From Candidatus Hadersleviella danica (GTDB lineage: Bacteria; Chloroflexota; Anaerolineae; Promineifilales; Promineifilaceae): a DNA stretch of 64,000 nucleotides. This document shows positions 20,869-30,135 of the stretch, one piece after another; the stretch's first letter is position 1; each line of letters opens with the position of its first letter. Made by a program: the position numbers and the translations under genes. The notes beneath the pieces were generated by a model that saw nothing but the letters and a program-made list of their open reading frames with translations, did not search any database and was not told where the DNA came from. Location of the stretch: NCBI GenBank assembly GCA_016711405.1, contig JADJSZ010000005.1, positions 124,001-188,000 on the forward strand, in the 5' to 3' direction.

Positions 20869-21636
20869 CCCCTGCTGGCGGAGGAGGCGGCGTTCGGCCG
20901 TGCTGACCAGTGCATAGAGCGACAACGCAATAGCGGCCAAGGTCAGCATGACCACAAACACCGCATCCGTCTTAAACTGGTAGCGGGCGGTGAGCAACAA
21001 AAAGCCCAGCCCCTGACTGCGCGGTTGGACAAACTCCCCCACCAACGCCCCAATCACCGACAGCGTCGCGCCCATTTTTAGCCCCGCCAACAAAATGGGC
21101 AACGAAGCGGGAACCTCCAAATAGGTGAAAATCTGCCAGCGCGTGGCCCGAAACGAACGCATCACCTCATACAGTTCAATGGGCACGGAGCGCAACCCCG
21201 CAATGACATTGATGAGAATGGGGAAGAAAACGACGATGATGGCGACCACCACCCGGCTCCAATAGGTGGAGGAAATCCAAATGGTTAGCAGGGGGGCAAT
21301 GGCAATGACGGGGATGGCTTGGGAGGCTATCAGGTAGGGGGAGAGGAGCTTATCGGCGAGGGGGGATTTGGCCAGCAGGTAGCCCAGTGGGGTGGCAATG
21401 GCCGTGCCGAGCAACAGTCCGGGGATGACTTCGCTGATGGTGTGGTAGGCGTGGCGGGGCAAACGGCCGTCGGCCGTCAGCAGAACAAACTGCCGCGCCA
21501 CATCGCCCGGCCCCGGCAAAATAAACTTGTCGTAGCCACCCAGCCAGACAAGCAATTGCCATGCGCAAACAAAAGCCACGGCCGAGCCAACGGCCGACAG
21601 CGCACTGATAGGGGTTTTATGAATGGGTGATTGCAT
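20860..21636 (-). CDS. ribX: RibX-like riboflavin ABC transporter permease
   Basis: About 258 residues from ATG 21636 (…GAAGGAACGCACATG…). An upstream ATG would add a leader made of repeat DNA. It has about six TM helices and the cytoplasmic EAA loop (EVMRSFRATRWQIFTYLEVP…LP) that docks the ATPase, as in SsuC/ThiX-type permeases. An FMN riboswitch lies about 350 bases upstream on the same strand and ribY follows. No ATPase gene is nearby, so a shared ATPase elsewhere is implied. FMN should repress expression when flavin is ample. Confidence 0.87.
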   Translation of the reverse strand: MQSPIHKTPISALSAVGSAVAFVCAWQLLVWLGGYDKFILPGPGDVARQFVLLTADGRLPRHAYHTISEVIPGLLLGTAIATPLGYLLAKSPLADKLLSPYLIASQAIPVIAIAPLLTIWISSTYWSRVVVAIIVVFFPILINVIAGLRSVPIELYEVMRSFRATRWQIFTYLEVPASLPILLAGLKMGATLSVIGALVGEFVQPRSQGLGFLLLTARYQFKTDAVFVVMLTLAAIALSLYALVSTAERRLLRQQGKF

Positions 21637-21676
21637 GTGCGTTCCTTCGTTTGGCGCACAAGCAGGGCAAAGAGGT

Positions 21677-21760
21677 AGAGATGGGAGATAGAGATAGAGG
21701 AGAACTCGGTTGTTCAGCCTACTAAGGCTTCCTCTATCTCTATCTCTACACTCTATCTGC
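21677..21760. repeat. GATAGA hairpin repeat in the ribX leader
   Basis: AGATGGGAGATAGAGATAGAGG (21679-21700) faces CCTCTATCTCTATCTCTACACTCTATCT (21732-21759), with GTTGTTCAGCCTACTAAGGC in the loop. The loop of the copy at 1072 has a related TATTCAGCCAACCAAGAGG. Confidence 0.75.
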
Positions 21761-21888
21761 GGGCACGGCCGAATAACCATTGCTTGTCCACGGCCGTTTT
21801 GAGAATAGGCGGCATGAACAAACAACGGCAAAAAGCCGAAGCCTCAGCGATATGGTGATGATCCTGTTCGGGATACGGCCGTGAATAG

Positions 21889-21957
21889 TGGTTAGTGGCG
21901 AGTAGCTAGTGGTTAGTAAACATTACTAACCACTAATCACTCGCCACCAACCACTGC
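21889..21957. repeat. GTGGTTA heptamer hairpin in the ribX leader
   Basis: A left arm of GTGGTTAGTGGCGAGTAG…AGTGGTTAGT (21889-21917) faces ACTAACCACTAATCACTCGCCACCAACCACT (21925-21955). It lies between the riboswitch and ribX, so it would be transcribed with the leader. Confidence 0.8.
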
Positions 21958-21982
21958 ATGACAGCCACCAACACCACAACTT

Positions 21983-22117
21983 ACCTTCTTTCATCCAGAC
22001 TTTAACTGTCGGCTCTGGAATTGCACCAGATCCACCCTCGCTCTGGGCAGAGCTTTAGGGTCGCGGGCTTGCTGTCGCATCACCGCCGGTCGGGAATTTC
22101 GCCTTGCCCTGAAGATA
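21983..22117 (-). ncRNA. FMN riboswitch (RFN element)
   Basis: On the minus strand the conserved blocks follow in order: CTTCAGGGCAAGGCGAAATT, CCCGACCGGCGGTGATGCGA, CAGCAAGCCCGCGACCC, a variable hairpin, GGTGCAATTCCAGAGCCGAC, then AGTTAAAGTCTGGATGAAAG. These match the RFN consensus almost base for base. It binds flavin mononucleotide and should shut off the downstream ribX-ribY genes when FMN is abundant. No classic T-tailed terminator follows directly, so control may act on translation or through a leader hairpin such as the one at 21889-21957. Confidence 0.95.
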
Positions 22118-22235
22118 AACTTTGTGCGTGGTTTTATGGTCAAAATAAACCAATTAGAAAGACAATTGTACCATTAGTGGTTGCAGGTTACAGGGGTACG
22201 CAACTTTTAACTTATAACTTGCACCCAAACAAAGC

Positions 22236-23279
22236 CTAACTGCTAACTAGCTCCATCATCAGCTTAAGCACGGCCGTGTCTGGCTGGGTCATGGTCAAAT
22301 TCAGGGTGGTGATGGGCGCTTTGCGCCACAGCTCAAACCGCTCGCGGATACGCGCTTCGGGGCCACACAGCGCAATCATATCCACTAACTCATCGGGAAC
22401 CATGCCCACCGCCTCCCACTTGTTGCCAGACAAATAAGCCGCTTGGATGGCATCGGCCGCCTCCTGAAAACCATAGCGGCAAGCCAAGGTATAGTAGAAG
22501 TTCTTGCTCTTCGCGCCCATGCCCCCCACATACAGCGCCACAAACGGCTTGACTTGGTTCAGGCAAGCACTGACATCATCGCCCAACACCACAGTCACGG
22601 GCGCGGCAATGTCGAAGTTGTGGTAGCCCTTGTGGGGGCCAGCGGCCGCAAAACCCGCTTCTACATCTTCGCGGAAGGCGGTATCGTACTTTTCGGGGGC
22701 AAAGAAGATGGGCAACCAGCCATCCGCTATTTCGGCCGCCAGTTGCACATTTTTGGGGCCAATGGCGGCAATGTAGATGGGCAAATCGGGGCGGCCGTGC
22801 AAAATGCTCTTCAGCGGCTTGCCCAACCCCGACGCGCCTTCACCTTTGTAGGGGATTTGGTAATACTCGCCCTCTATCTCCATGGGCTTTTCCCGCGCCA
22901 AAATTTGGCGCACAATGCCCACATATTCCCGCGTAAAACTAAGCACGCGCTTGGGGTAGGGCTGGCCGTGCCACCCCTCAATGACTTGTGGCCCCGAAAG
23001 GCCCAGCCCGAGCTTAAAACGGCCGCCCGAAAGCTGGTCGAGCGTGATGGCGGTCATGGTTGTGTTGGCGGGGGTGCGTCCCTGCATCTGCATGATGGCC
23101 GTGCCCAAGTGGATGTTCTTGGTTTGCGCCGCCAACCATGCCAGCGGGGTCACTGCGTCCGAGCCATACGCCTCGGCCGTCCAAATGATATGCACGCCCA
23201 TCTCATCGGCCGTCTGCACAAAATCAACTGGTATTTCCAGCTTGGCTCCCGAATAACCGAGCAAAATTCCTAAACGCAT
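22236..23279 (-). CDS. LLM-class (luciferase-like, F420-dependent type) oxidoreductase
   Basis: About 347 residues. ATG 23279 is chosen because MRLGILLGYSG is the usual start of the TIM barrel and the upstream extension is not conserved in type. Hallmarks are DFVQTADEMGVHIIWTAEAYG, AAQTKNIHLGTAIMQMQGRT, LDQLSGGRFKLGLGLSGPQV and PIYIAAIGPKNVQLAAEIADGWLP. Such enzymes use F420 or FMN to oxidise or reduce small organic molecules; a bias to F420 is inferred from this subfamily's sequence style. It lies upstream of the FMN riboswitch and is not controlled by it. It is downstream of the tetR gene in the same direction. Confidence 0.9.
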   Translation of the reverse strand: MRLGILLGYSGAKLEIPVDFVQTADEMGVHIIWTAEAYGSDAVTPLAWLAAQTKNIHLGTAIMQMQGRTPANTTMTAITLDQLSGGRFKLGLGLSGPQVIEGWHGQPYPKRVLSFTREYVGIVRQILAREKPMEIEGEYYQIPYKGEGASGLGKPLKSILHGRPDLPIYIAAIGPKNVQLAAEIADGWLPIFFAPEKYDTAFREDVEAGFAAAGPHKGYHNFDIAAPVTVVLGDDVSACLNQVKPFVALYVGGMGAKSKNFYYTLACRYGFQEAADAIQAAYLSGNKWEAVGMVPDELVDMIALCGPEARIRERFELWRKAPITTLNLTMTQPDTAVLKLMMELVSS

Positions 23280-23381
23280 CTGGTTGCTCCAAAGGTAGTA
23301 GTGGGCTGTGGGGTAGAACAGCCGTGAAGATAACTTGATGGCACGATTATAGGCCAAAAAGGGGGAGGGGGTTGTTATTCG

Positions 23382-23975
23382 TTATTGGTTATTGGTTATT
23401 GGTTCATTGACATACCCCACACTGCGGAGCAGGAGCGGCACGAGGGAATCTATAATGCGTTGGGGTTCGGGTTCGCCCGTGTACACCCAGCGGATGACGA
23501 GGGCGTAAATCGCGCCCATCCATGCGTGGGCGGTGACTTCGCTGTCCACGGCCGTAATATCCCCAATCGCCACCGCCTCTTGCAAATAACCGTCAATCAG
23601 CCGCGCAAAACGGTCGTTGACTTCGTTGCGCTTTTGTTCAAACGGCTGGCCCAGCCCCGTGGCCTGCACCAGCAAAATCTTGGCGGGGCGGCGGTATTTG
23701 CCAAAGGTTTGCAAGCAGGTCTCGAGGGCGACTTGCACCCGCCCCATGCCGGGGGGCAGGGGTTCGATAGCGGCCGTGACTCGCCGCTCCAACAAATCGG
23801 CAAATTGATCCACCAGCGAGAGGAAGAGCCGCTCTTTGTTGGGGAAATGAAAGTAAATCGAGCCTTTGGATGTTTCGGATTCGGCCGCGATTTCGTCCAG
23901 CTTGGTGTCGTGGTAGCCCTTGTTGGAAAAGATGTTCAAGGCGGATTCGAGAATGCGTTCGCGTGTACTTGTCAT
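23382..23975 (-). CDS. TetR/AcrR family transcriptional regulator
   Basis: About 197 residues from ATG 23975 (MTSTRERILESALNIFSNKG). The N-terminal helix-turn-helix (TKLDEIAAESETSKGSIYFHFPNKERLF) is classic TetR. The C-terminal ligand domain is of the type seen near fatty-acid and lipid genes (ILLVQATGLGQPFEQKRNEV), which is suggestive only. A 14-base palindrome 49 bases upstream is the probable operator for autoregulation. The LLM oxidoreductase follows 102 bases downstream and may share the operon. Confidence 0.9.
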   Translation of the reverse strand: MTSTRERILESALNIFSNKGYHDTKLDEIAAESETSKGSIYFHFPNKERLFLSLVDQFADLLERRVTAAIEPLPPGMGRVQVALETCLQTFGKYRRPAKILLVQATGLGQPFEQKRNEVNDRFARLIDGYLQEAVAIGDITAVDSEVTAHAWMGAIYALVIRWVYTGEPEPQRIIDSLVPLLLRSVGYVNEPITNNQ

Positions 23976-24023
23976 GGGAATTGTGAATTGTGAATGGGTA
24001 ATTGTGAATGGTGAATGAATCAC

Positions 24024-24037
24024 ACTGACTGGTCAGT
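24024..24037. promoter_or_regulatory. Palindromic TetR operator
   Basis: ACTGAC-TG-GTCAGT is a perfect 6+6 inverted repeat with a 2-base centre, placed about 49 bases before ATG 23975. It resembles operators of TetR regulators of fatty-acid metabolism that contain GACTGACCAGTC-like halves. Confidence 0.65.
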
Positions 24038-24071
24038 CGGATTTTAGAGCAAAAAAGGCAGTGGAGCCAAT

Positions 24072-24111
24072 GGAGACCTCCAAGGTTTTGGAAACCTTGG
24101 AGGTCTTTTTG
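24072..24111. repeat. Palindromic CCTCCAAGG repeat, terminator-like
   Basis: AGACCTCCAAGG (about 24074-24085) and CCTTGGAGGTCT (about 24095-24106) flank a 9-base loop and are followed by a T run on the plus strand. The same words appear at 63572-63596 (AACCTTGGAGGTCTTCAAGA), so this is a dispersed palindrome and not a gene-specific signal. Confidence 0.7.
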
Positions 24112-24119
24112 CCCATTGC

Positions 24120-25088
24120 TCATTGCTCTGCACGCGCTTTGATGACGCGCAGGATGTAGTTTTGCAAATCAGCCATGATGAAGTCTGTCCAGACCATGCC
24201 GTACTCGTTGAAGCGGGTTTGCAAAACGTGCTCACTGCTGAGATAGAGGATAACCGAGCCATCCGCGAGGGGTTCGATGACATATTGACCCTGCAACACG
24301 TTAAATTGCTCGCTACCAATCATATTTAGCGGAGCGGGGAGTAAGGGCTGGGATTGCGCCTCGATGGTGAAGGCGATGAGTTCGTTGGGTTGCCATGCCG
24401 TAATCGTCTCGGCAAAGACCAGCCCATCCTCAAAACGAGCATCCCGCTGTGCCCCCACCCCTTCGCCAATCAGTTCGGCCGAAACGGGGCGCGGCAAACC
24501 GATGGCGTGGAAGAAGTTCCACTCATGCTCCGCCTCGGTGATGAGGGGCACGCTGGCAATCTGCGCCCACACTTCCTCGGCCGTGGCTTCAATGTGAATT
24601 TGGGTGTAGGTGGTGACGGCCAGCGGCCGTGTCTCAATCTGCAACTCGAGGGGCGCGGCCGTGTAGGGGGCGATGAGAAAAATCAGCACGGCCGACTTCG
24701 ACCACTTCATGCTCCAGACGACAATCCCCCCCACACTCGAGATAAACAAAAAGGCAGGCAAGGCCAAAATCACACACACCATAAACTCAAGTTGAAACAA
24801 GAGCAGGACGACCATAAAGGCGGTGCAAGAGAGCCACGGCATGAAAATGGCATACCAAACGCTCGGTTTTTCGGTGCTGGGGGAAAAAGAGATAGTTAGG
24901 GCACCTAAGGCGAGGGGGACTAAAAAGAGGAAGCTACAGGTGAGAATGGCGGCCACATCCCCCTGCCACAGCCATTCGCCAAAAGCGTAATGCGCCACAA
25001 GGCCATAGGCAACGGCCAGTCCAATCCCTAGCAGGGTGGGGAACAACGGCCGTACAAAAGCGTGCCAAAAAGAGTGTTGAGTGGTCAT
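24120..25088 (-). CDS. Polytopic membrane protein with C-terminal SRPBCC-like domain
   Basis: 322 residues. The first 160 hold about four or five TM helices (FPTLLGIGLAVAYGLVAHYA, ILTCSFLFLVPLALGALTI, WLSCTAFMVVLLLFQLEFMV, FLFISSVGGIVVWSM, AVLIFLIAPYTAA). The soluble part begins with TYTQIHIEATAEEVWAQIAS, the opening strand-helix of SRPBCC/polyketide-cyclase folds that bind hydrophobic ligands. The arrangement suggests a membrane-tethered lipid-binding protein; the ligand is unknown. It is upstream of tetR in the same direction. A perfect inverted repeat lies about 53 bases before its start. Confidence 0.75.
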   Translation of the reverse strand: MTTQHSFWHAFVRPLFPTLLGIGLAVAYGLVAHYAFGEWLWQGDVAAILTCSFLFLVPLALGALTISFSPSTEKPSVWYAIFMPWLSCTAFMVVLLLFQLEFMVCVILALPAFLFISSVGGIVVWSMKWSKSAVLIFLIAPYTAAPLELQIETRPLAVTTYTQIHIEATAEEVWAQIASVPLITEAEHEWNFFHAIGLPRPVSAELIGEGVGAQRDARFEDGLVFAETITAWQPNELIAFTIEAQSQPLLPAPLNMIGSEQFNVLQGQYVIEPLADGSVILYLSSEHVLQTRFNEYGMVWTDFIMADLQNYILRVIKARAEQ

Positions 25089-25140
25089 AAATCACATCCT
25101 GTTGGAGTATCTCTCGGTGAATTCACGAGGTGGGTTAACT

Positions 25141-25174
25141 TTCACAACTTTCAATAAATTCTGAAAGTTGTGAA
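25141..25174. promoter_or_regulatory. Perfect 12-bp inverted repeat upstream of the membrane SRPBCC gene
   Basis: TTCACAACTTTC (25141-25152) and GAAAGTTGTGAA (25163-25174) flank AATAAATTCT. There is no T tail on either strand, so an operator or a cruciform is more likely than a terminator. Confidence 0.55.
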
Positions 25175-25265
25175 CAGTATAGCAGGATGTGCCACGCAGG
25201 TCTAGCGAACCTTTCGCTTTCAGCCCTCATTGCAGCAATGCTCCCGCCCACCTAACTTTCAACCA

Positions 25266-26864
25266 CTAACCCTCTTCCCCTCCCTGCCACCACCTCGGCC
25301 GTGTATCGTGCAAAATCGTCTGCGCCGCATTGCGGCCCGATGCCCCCATAATGCCCCCACCGGGATGGGTACTCGCCCCCGTCAGATACAGCCCCTCGAT
25401 GGGTGTGCGGTAATCGCTCATGCCGATGATGGGACGGAGCATAAACATCTGGTCAATAGACATCTCGAGGTGCATGACATTGCCCCGCAACAGCCCCAAC
25501 TCCCGCTCCAAATAGAGCGGCGTTTCGATGAGTTTGTCTATCACGGCCGACTTCACATTCGGCGCGTACTGGCTCATCACGTCCAGCATCCGCCCCGCCT
25601 CCCGCTCCTGTATCTCATCCCAATCCTCCCTATCGGCCAACTCATAGGGGTAGTATTGCCCCCACACAAAGAGGGTGTGCTTGCCCGGCGGAGCCAGTGT
25701 TGGGTCGGCCGCCGAAAAGGTCATGCCAATCAGCGCGGGGTCGGCCGACGGCCGTTTGGTCAAATAATCCCCATACGCCGCATCCAAATAGTCCAGCGTG
25801 GGGCAAATAAATTGCAGGGCGATATGCTCTTCCCCTATTGCGCCGCGTGGGGTAGAGGTGGCCGTGTAATCGGGCAATTCGTCCATCGCACAGCGCAAAA
25901 TCATGCCAAAGCCATTGCCAATGCGGCTGTTTTGCACCATGCGCGTCGTCTGTTCGGGGAAGTGCCCTGCCACCATTTTGAGCGTGGTGTGGATGTGCGC
26001 CCCCGAGATGACCAGCGGGGCGGTGAAGGTTTCGGCCGTGCCTGTCTCGCTGTGGGTGATTTGCACCCCAGCGGCACGGCCGTTGAGCACCAAAATCTTC
26101 TGGGCGGGGGCGTTGGTCAAAATGGTTCCCCCGTGCGCCTCAATCATCCGCGCCAGTGCTTGGGTGAGCCGGCCCGAGCCGCCACGCGGCCGTTTCATGC
26201 CGCTGACATGGTACATGGGGTGCCACAGGGCGAACGGAGCCGAGAGTGGTTCGGTGGGGGGCGGCCCCGATTGGGCGGCCATCCAGCCAATCAGGGCGGG
26301 CAACTCCTCCCCCGCAAACGATTGGCGCAGAAGCTGGCCGTAGCCACGAAAAATGTCGGTCAGCCGTTCCCAGTTTCGGCCGCCCAACCCGCTCTTGTAG
26401 ATGAGGTTTTTGCCGACGTTCCACGGGGTGGGGGGCTGGCAAAAGGTCTCCACGGTCGCTTCGGCCAACGGCCGCCACAGCTCGATAAAGCGACGATACG
26501 CCTCCGCCTCTTGCTCGCTCACATTTTGGGCGATATTCTCACAGGTGCGGTCTAAATCTTTATAGAGGGTGATGGCACGGCCGTCGGGGAACGGCGCGAA
26601 GAAGAGCGGGTCTAAATCGAGGTACTCCAAACCGTACTCGGCCAGCCGCAAATCTTGCACGATGGGGGTGTGGTGGATGAGGATGTGCGCCGAGCCGCCG
26701 AGGTCGAACTTGAACCCCGGCACAATCTCCTCGGTCACGACAGCGCCACCAACCCTGTGCCGCCGCTCCACGACCAGCACTTTTTTGCCCGCCTGTGCCA
26801 GATACCCCGCACAAATCAGTCCATTGTGGCCCGCCCCAATGATAATCGCATCGTAGTCGCTCAT
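25266..26864 (-). CDS. NAD(P)/FAD-dependent oxidoreductase, phytoene-desaturase/PYROXD2-like
   Basis: 532 residues from ATG 26864 (MSDYDAIIIGAGHNGLICAG). The N-terminal Rossmann motif GAGHNG, the VVERRHRVGGAVVTEE dinucleotide loop and the C-terminal GLYLTGASTHPGGGIMGASG block define the CrtI-like flavoprotein family. The SGAHIHTTL segment is typical of the PYROXD2-like branch and not of true carotenoid desaturases. It probably oxidises or isomerises a hydrophobic substrate. No carotenoid cluster is near. The gene is divergent from the membrane glycosyltransferase at 26957. Confidence 0.88.
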   Translation of the reverse strand: MSDYDAIIIGAGHNGLICAGYLAQAGKKVLVVERRHRVGGAVVTEEIVPGFKFDLGGSAHILIHHTPIVQDLRLAEYGLEYLDLDPLFFAPFPDGRAITLYKDLDRTCENIAQNVSEQEAEAYRRFIELWRPLAEATVETFCQPPTPWNVGKNLIYKSGLGGRNWERLTDIFRGYGQLLRQSFAGEELPALIGWMAAQSGPPPTEPLSAPFALWHPMYHVSGMKRPRGGSGRLTQALARMIEAHGGTILTNAPAQKILVLNGRAAGVQITHSETGTAETFTAPLVISGAHIHTTLKMVAGHFPEQTTRMVQNSRIGNGFGMILRCAMDELPDYTATSTPRGAIGEEHIALQFICPTLDYLDAAYGDYLTKRPSADPALIGMTFSAADPTLAPPGKHTLFVWGQYYPYELADREDWDEIQEREAGRMLDVMSQYAPNVKSAVIDKLIETPLYLERELGLLRGNVMHLEMSIDQMFMLRPIIGMSDYRTPIEGLYLTGASTHPGGGIMGASGRNAAQTILHDTRPRWWQGGEEG

Positions 26865-26956
26865 AGGTTTTTTTCGTAGGGGCAACCCTTGTGGTTGCCC
26901 TCAGTCTCCGCCTTCCTCTGTTGCTTTCCGGCATCCTGCCCCTGCCTGCATTGTCC

Positions 26957-28936
26957 ATGACCAACGACCAATTACCAAAGTCCAATTACCAATTACCAAC
27001 ATGGCTAGAAGTTTTGGCGGTCACGGCCGTTCTCACCCTCGCGGCCGTATTCCGCATGGGCTGGCCGGGGCTGGCCGAGTTCAAGGCGGACGAGGCGCGG
27101 CTGTTGGCTTTGGCGTGGGAGATGGCCGACGGCCGTGCCTTTCCTCTGCGCGGCATCAGCAGTTCGGTGGGCATTTCCAACTTTCCCACCAGTGTATGGC
27201 TCTATGCCATGCCGTTGGTGGTGTGGGGGCATGTGTATGCGGCCGTATTGTGGACAGGTCTGCTCAACACGGCCGCTGTCGGCCTGACCTATTGGCTGGT
27301 GCGCCGTTACTGGGGCTGGCAAGCCGCCTTGGTGGCCGCGTTCATGCTGGCCGTCAGCCCGTGGGCTATCATGCATAGCCGCAAAATCTGGGCGCAAAAC
27401 TTGCTGTTACCCTTTGTACTGGGCTGGGGCATCTGTGCGGGGCTGGCCTTGGTCGAGCAACGCCAACGCTGGCTCATCCCGATGTTGGTTTGTGCGGCCG
27501 TGGCGGTGCAAATCCATTTGGCGGCCGTTTCCATTTTGCTGGCCACGGCCGTTCTTCTCCTCATTTTTCGCCAGCGGGTGGCGTGGCGGTGGGTGGGATG
27601 GGGTCTGGGCACGGCCGTCGTGCTGGTCATTCCCTTTCTCATCCATGTGGTGCGCCAAGGAACACGCGGCTTGGTCGCCTTCATGCGAAGTGACCGAGCG
27701 GAGCAGTGCTGGCGGTTTTAGCTGGCAACCCATCCTGCACACCGCCCGCCTGACCACGGGCTGGCAACTGCACGCCCTCGCTGGGCCAAGTGGCTACGAG
27801 GCGTATCTCGCCCAACTGCCGCCCGTGCTCATGCCGCTGATTTGGGTGGTGTGGGGTTTGCTGGCCGTGCTGGGTTTGGCCTACATGGGCTGGCTGGCGT
27901 GGGTGGGCTGGGGGGATGCGTCGGCCGTTACCCGCCGCCCGGCCGAAATGAGCTTGCTGTTGCTGGTCTGGTTGGGAGCGGCCGTGGCCACCTTTATCTG
28001 GTTCCCCACCCCCGTTGAATTGCACTACCTACTCCCCATCTACCCCGTGCCCTATGTGGCGGCGGGGGTGTTGCTGGCGTGGCTGTGGCCGTGGTTGCGC
28101 TGGCGGGGCGGGGCGTTTGTGGTGGCCAGCGGGGCGGGGCAGTTGTGGGCGGTGTGGCTATTGCTGGGCTTTGTGGGGCAGGTGGGCACGCCCGGTGGTA
28201 TGGGTCGCCTGTTTCTGCTTATTTGTATGCGGCCGAAACGGCCGAAAAATGGCTGGCCGAAACCTCGGCCACCGAGGTGATTATTGCGGGGACGGGGGAT
28301 GACCCTGCCCGAGATGAGTTTGCGGCCGTTTTCGGGGTGCTGTTGCGCGATGTGCCCCATCGTTTTGTGAACATCCAGCAAGCGGCCCTGTTTCCCGAAG
28401 GAGCGGCCGTGGTTTTGCTCCACCCCGCCCCCGCCCCGCTGATGGATTTGTATGCCACAGCGGCCACGGCCGAGCGCACCATCCCCCTGCGCCCCGGCGA
28501 AGGCTTTTTGATGGTGGTGACTTTGCCCGCCCACAGTGCCCCCACCCCATCCAGCCCCTTTGTGCCCCTGCGCTGGCTGTCCAATGGGGTGAATTTTGTG
28601 GGGGTGGATGCCCCACGGCCGAATGGGGATTTTCGGCTGTATTGGGAGGTGGGCGAGCCACGAGTAGACGGCCGTTATTACTTCCTCAACCATGTCCAAG
28701 ATGCGTTGGGCAACGAGTTGGCCCAAACTGATGTGCCCGCGCTGGCCATGAGCCAATGGCGGCCGGGGGATGTGGTGGTGAGTCGATTTGTGTTGCAAGA
28801 TTTGGAGAAGGGGGTGCGGCCGTTGACAATTCGGACGGGCATGTATCATTTTCCGTCGCTGGAGCAAATCTATTTGCTGGATGAAAACGCCGCCCCTTAT
28901 GAAGACGCGGCCGAAACCATTGTGCCCCTCGACTAG
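26957..28936 (+). CDS. PMT/ArnT-type membrane glycosyltransferase (two frameshifts)
   Basis: A polytopic GT-C glycosyltransferase of about 660 residues if repaired. The first loop has the acidic metal/donor motif in FKADEARLLALAWEMADG (compare the DE of the PMT family), followed by about ten TM helices (YWLVRRYWGWQAALVAAFML, LLVWLGAAVATFIWFPTP and others) and a soluble C-terminal domain from about 28230. It should transfer a sugar from a polyprenyl-phosphate donor on the outer membrane face. The frame changes within 27690-27712 (one base too many) and again near 28196-28203 (one base too few; GGTGGTATGG should read GGTGGGTATGG). ATG 26957 lies inside an AATTACC word array, so the start is approximate. 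Confidence 0.8.
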
Positions 28937-29005
28937 GGACTTGGGACTTGGGACTTGGGACTTGGGACTTGGGACTTGGGCTTGTGCCTTCTGCCCCCGT
29001 CCCCT
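28937..29005. repeat. GGGACTT heptamer array
   Basis: Six perfect GACTTGG units (28937-28980) are followed by a CCCCCGTCCCCTGTCCCTACCCC complementary-type arm. It starts directly at the stop codon of the glycosyltransferase. Confidence 0.85.
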
Positions 29006-29139
29006 GTCCCTACCCCGTCCAAAATTATCAAGATAGCTTGGAACCACGCCGTTTCCTCTATCTCTACCCCCTATCTTGTAAGTCCAGCCGTAAGACACCT
29101 TGGCTATCCTATTCTTAGTTAGCTTTTCCTCCTTGGTGC

Positions 29140-29185
29140 GGCGTTGATTGGATTTGCCCCTCTTCCAATCAACGCCTCTTTTTTT
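29140..29185 (+). terminator. Intrinsic terminator after the membrane glycosyltransferase
   Basis: GGCGTTGATTGG (29140-29151) and CCAATCAACGCC (29165-29176) form a perfect 12-bp stem, followed by TC and seven T. Confidence 0.85.
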
Positions 29186-29194
29186 GCCTCTGAA

Positions 29195-30135
29195 TATATT
29201 TGGGTTAGAATCAAAGAAGGCAAAAAGAGCTTCCTGACCCTGCTTCAGAAAATTGCTAGAACAACAAACTCAAAGAACCCAAATAAATCGGCAATTTCTC
29301 TTGGGAATGCCCCGATGCGGTCGCAACCAAGACCTTAACAATGACCATGTAATCCCTTCAATCGTTGGTATGGACTTCCATGAAAACCACGGTCCCCATC
29401 CCTTATCGCGAGCATACTCGCCTTGCGAATGGGCTGACCGTCTGATAGTTGTATCCTCTTACGCCGTCAACTGATTGTAAATGGCGTATTCGTCGGTAAA
29501 AACCTGCTCCCCATAGCCACAATCTCTTGAATGACTGGTTGAATCGTCGCTTGTTGGACGTTGGCTAACATCTTAAGTAATCACTCACCATTCCGTTGAA
29601 TGAGACCCAAAAATGGGTGGTTTCTTCTCTTCCAAAGTGCCCTGCCCCTGGATCGCCTTTGAGGCGATTGCTTGCGGTCGCCCTTTCGTTTTTGGCCGCC
29701 ATTGCTTTGAGGATGCCTCTTGTGACCTGCTACCAGATACACTTCATCAAATTCAACTTCACCCCTTAGGATAACCTCTTTTTCTCCACCACACCAGACC
29801 GCAATTGGGTTGTCATCTTTACAACATCCTTGTTAAGACTTAATTCAGCGTAATTTGCGGTTCGATAGATTCAGACCCATCAAACACAAACACAACATCC
29901 AGATACTCAGGGCTGATGGTGACCTGCAAAGATGGTGTCAGTCAAATCATCGAATTGTCGTTCACGCCTTGCACTCATATCTTTGGCGATGTGGAGGTTA
30001 TGGAATCCCTCGTTTTTTGACCCAAACATGATCGCAATGGGGGCAATGGATCCCATTTAGCCATCCTGTTCGCACCATTTCAGAGCATCGGCTTCATCGA
30101 CTGAGCTTAGGAAATGCTTTAGCATAGACAATCAC
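29195..30135 (-). pseudogene. IS1595-family (ISXO2-like) transposase remnant
   Basis: Read on the minus strand across several frame breaks: a decayed N-terminal zinc-ribbon region, then RQFDDLTDTIFAG, VILRGEVEFDEVYLVAGHK (first catalytic Asp region), VFTDEYAIYNQLT (second Asp) and SQGEYARDKG…WSLLRSWLRPHRGI, the C-terminal block of ISXO2-like transposases. No intact frame exceeds about 120 codons, so it is inactive. A 12-bp inverted repeat (TTAGCATAGACA 30119-30130; TGTCTATGCTAA 30147-30158) lies at its 5' end. Confidence 0.8.

Noticed and set aside
20014..21081. 355-residue plus-strand ORF opposite ribX and ribY
   Set aside because: It mirrors two convincing minus-strand genes, runs through heptamer repeats and has no family motif.
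24072..24111. Gene-specific terminator of the tetR region
   Set aside because: Its T run is on the plus strand, opposite to all nearby genes, and the same sequence recurs at 63572, so it is a dispersed palindrome.
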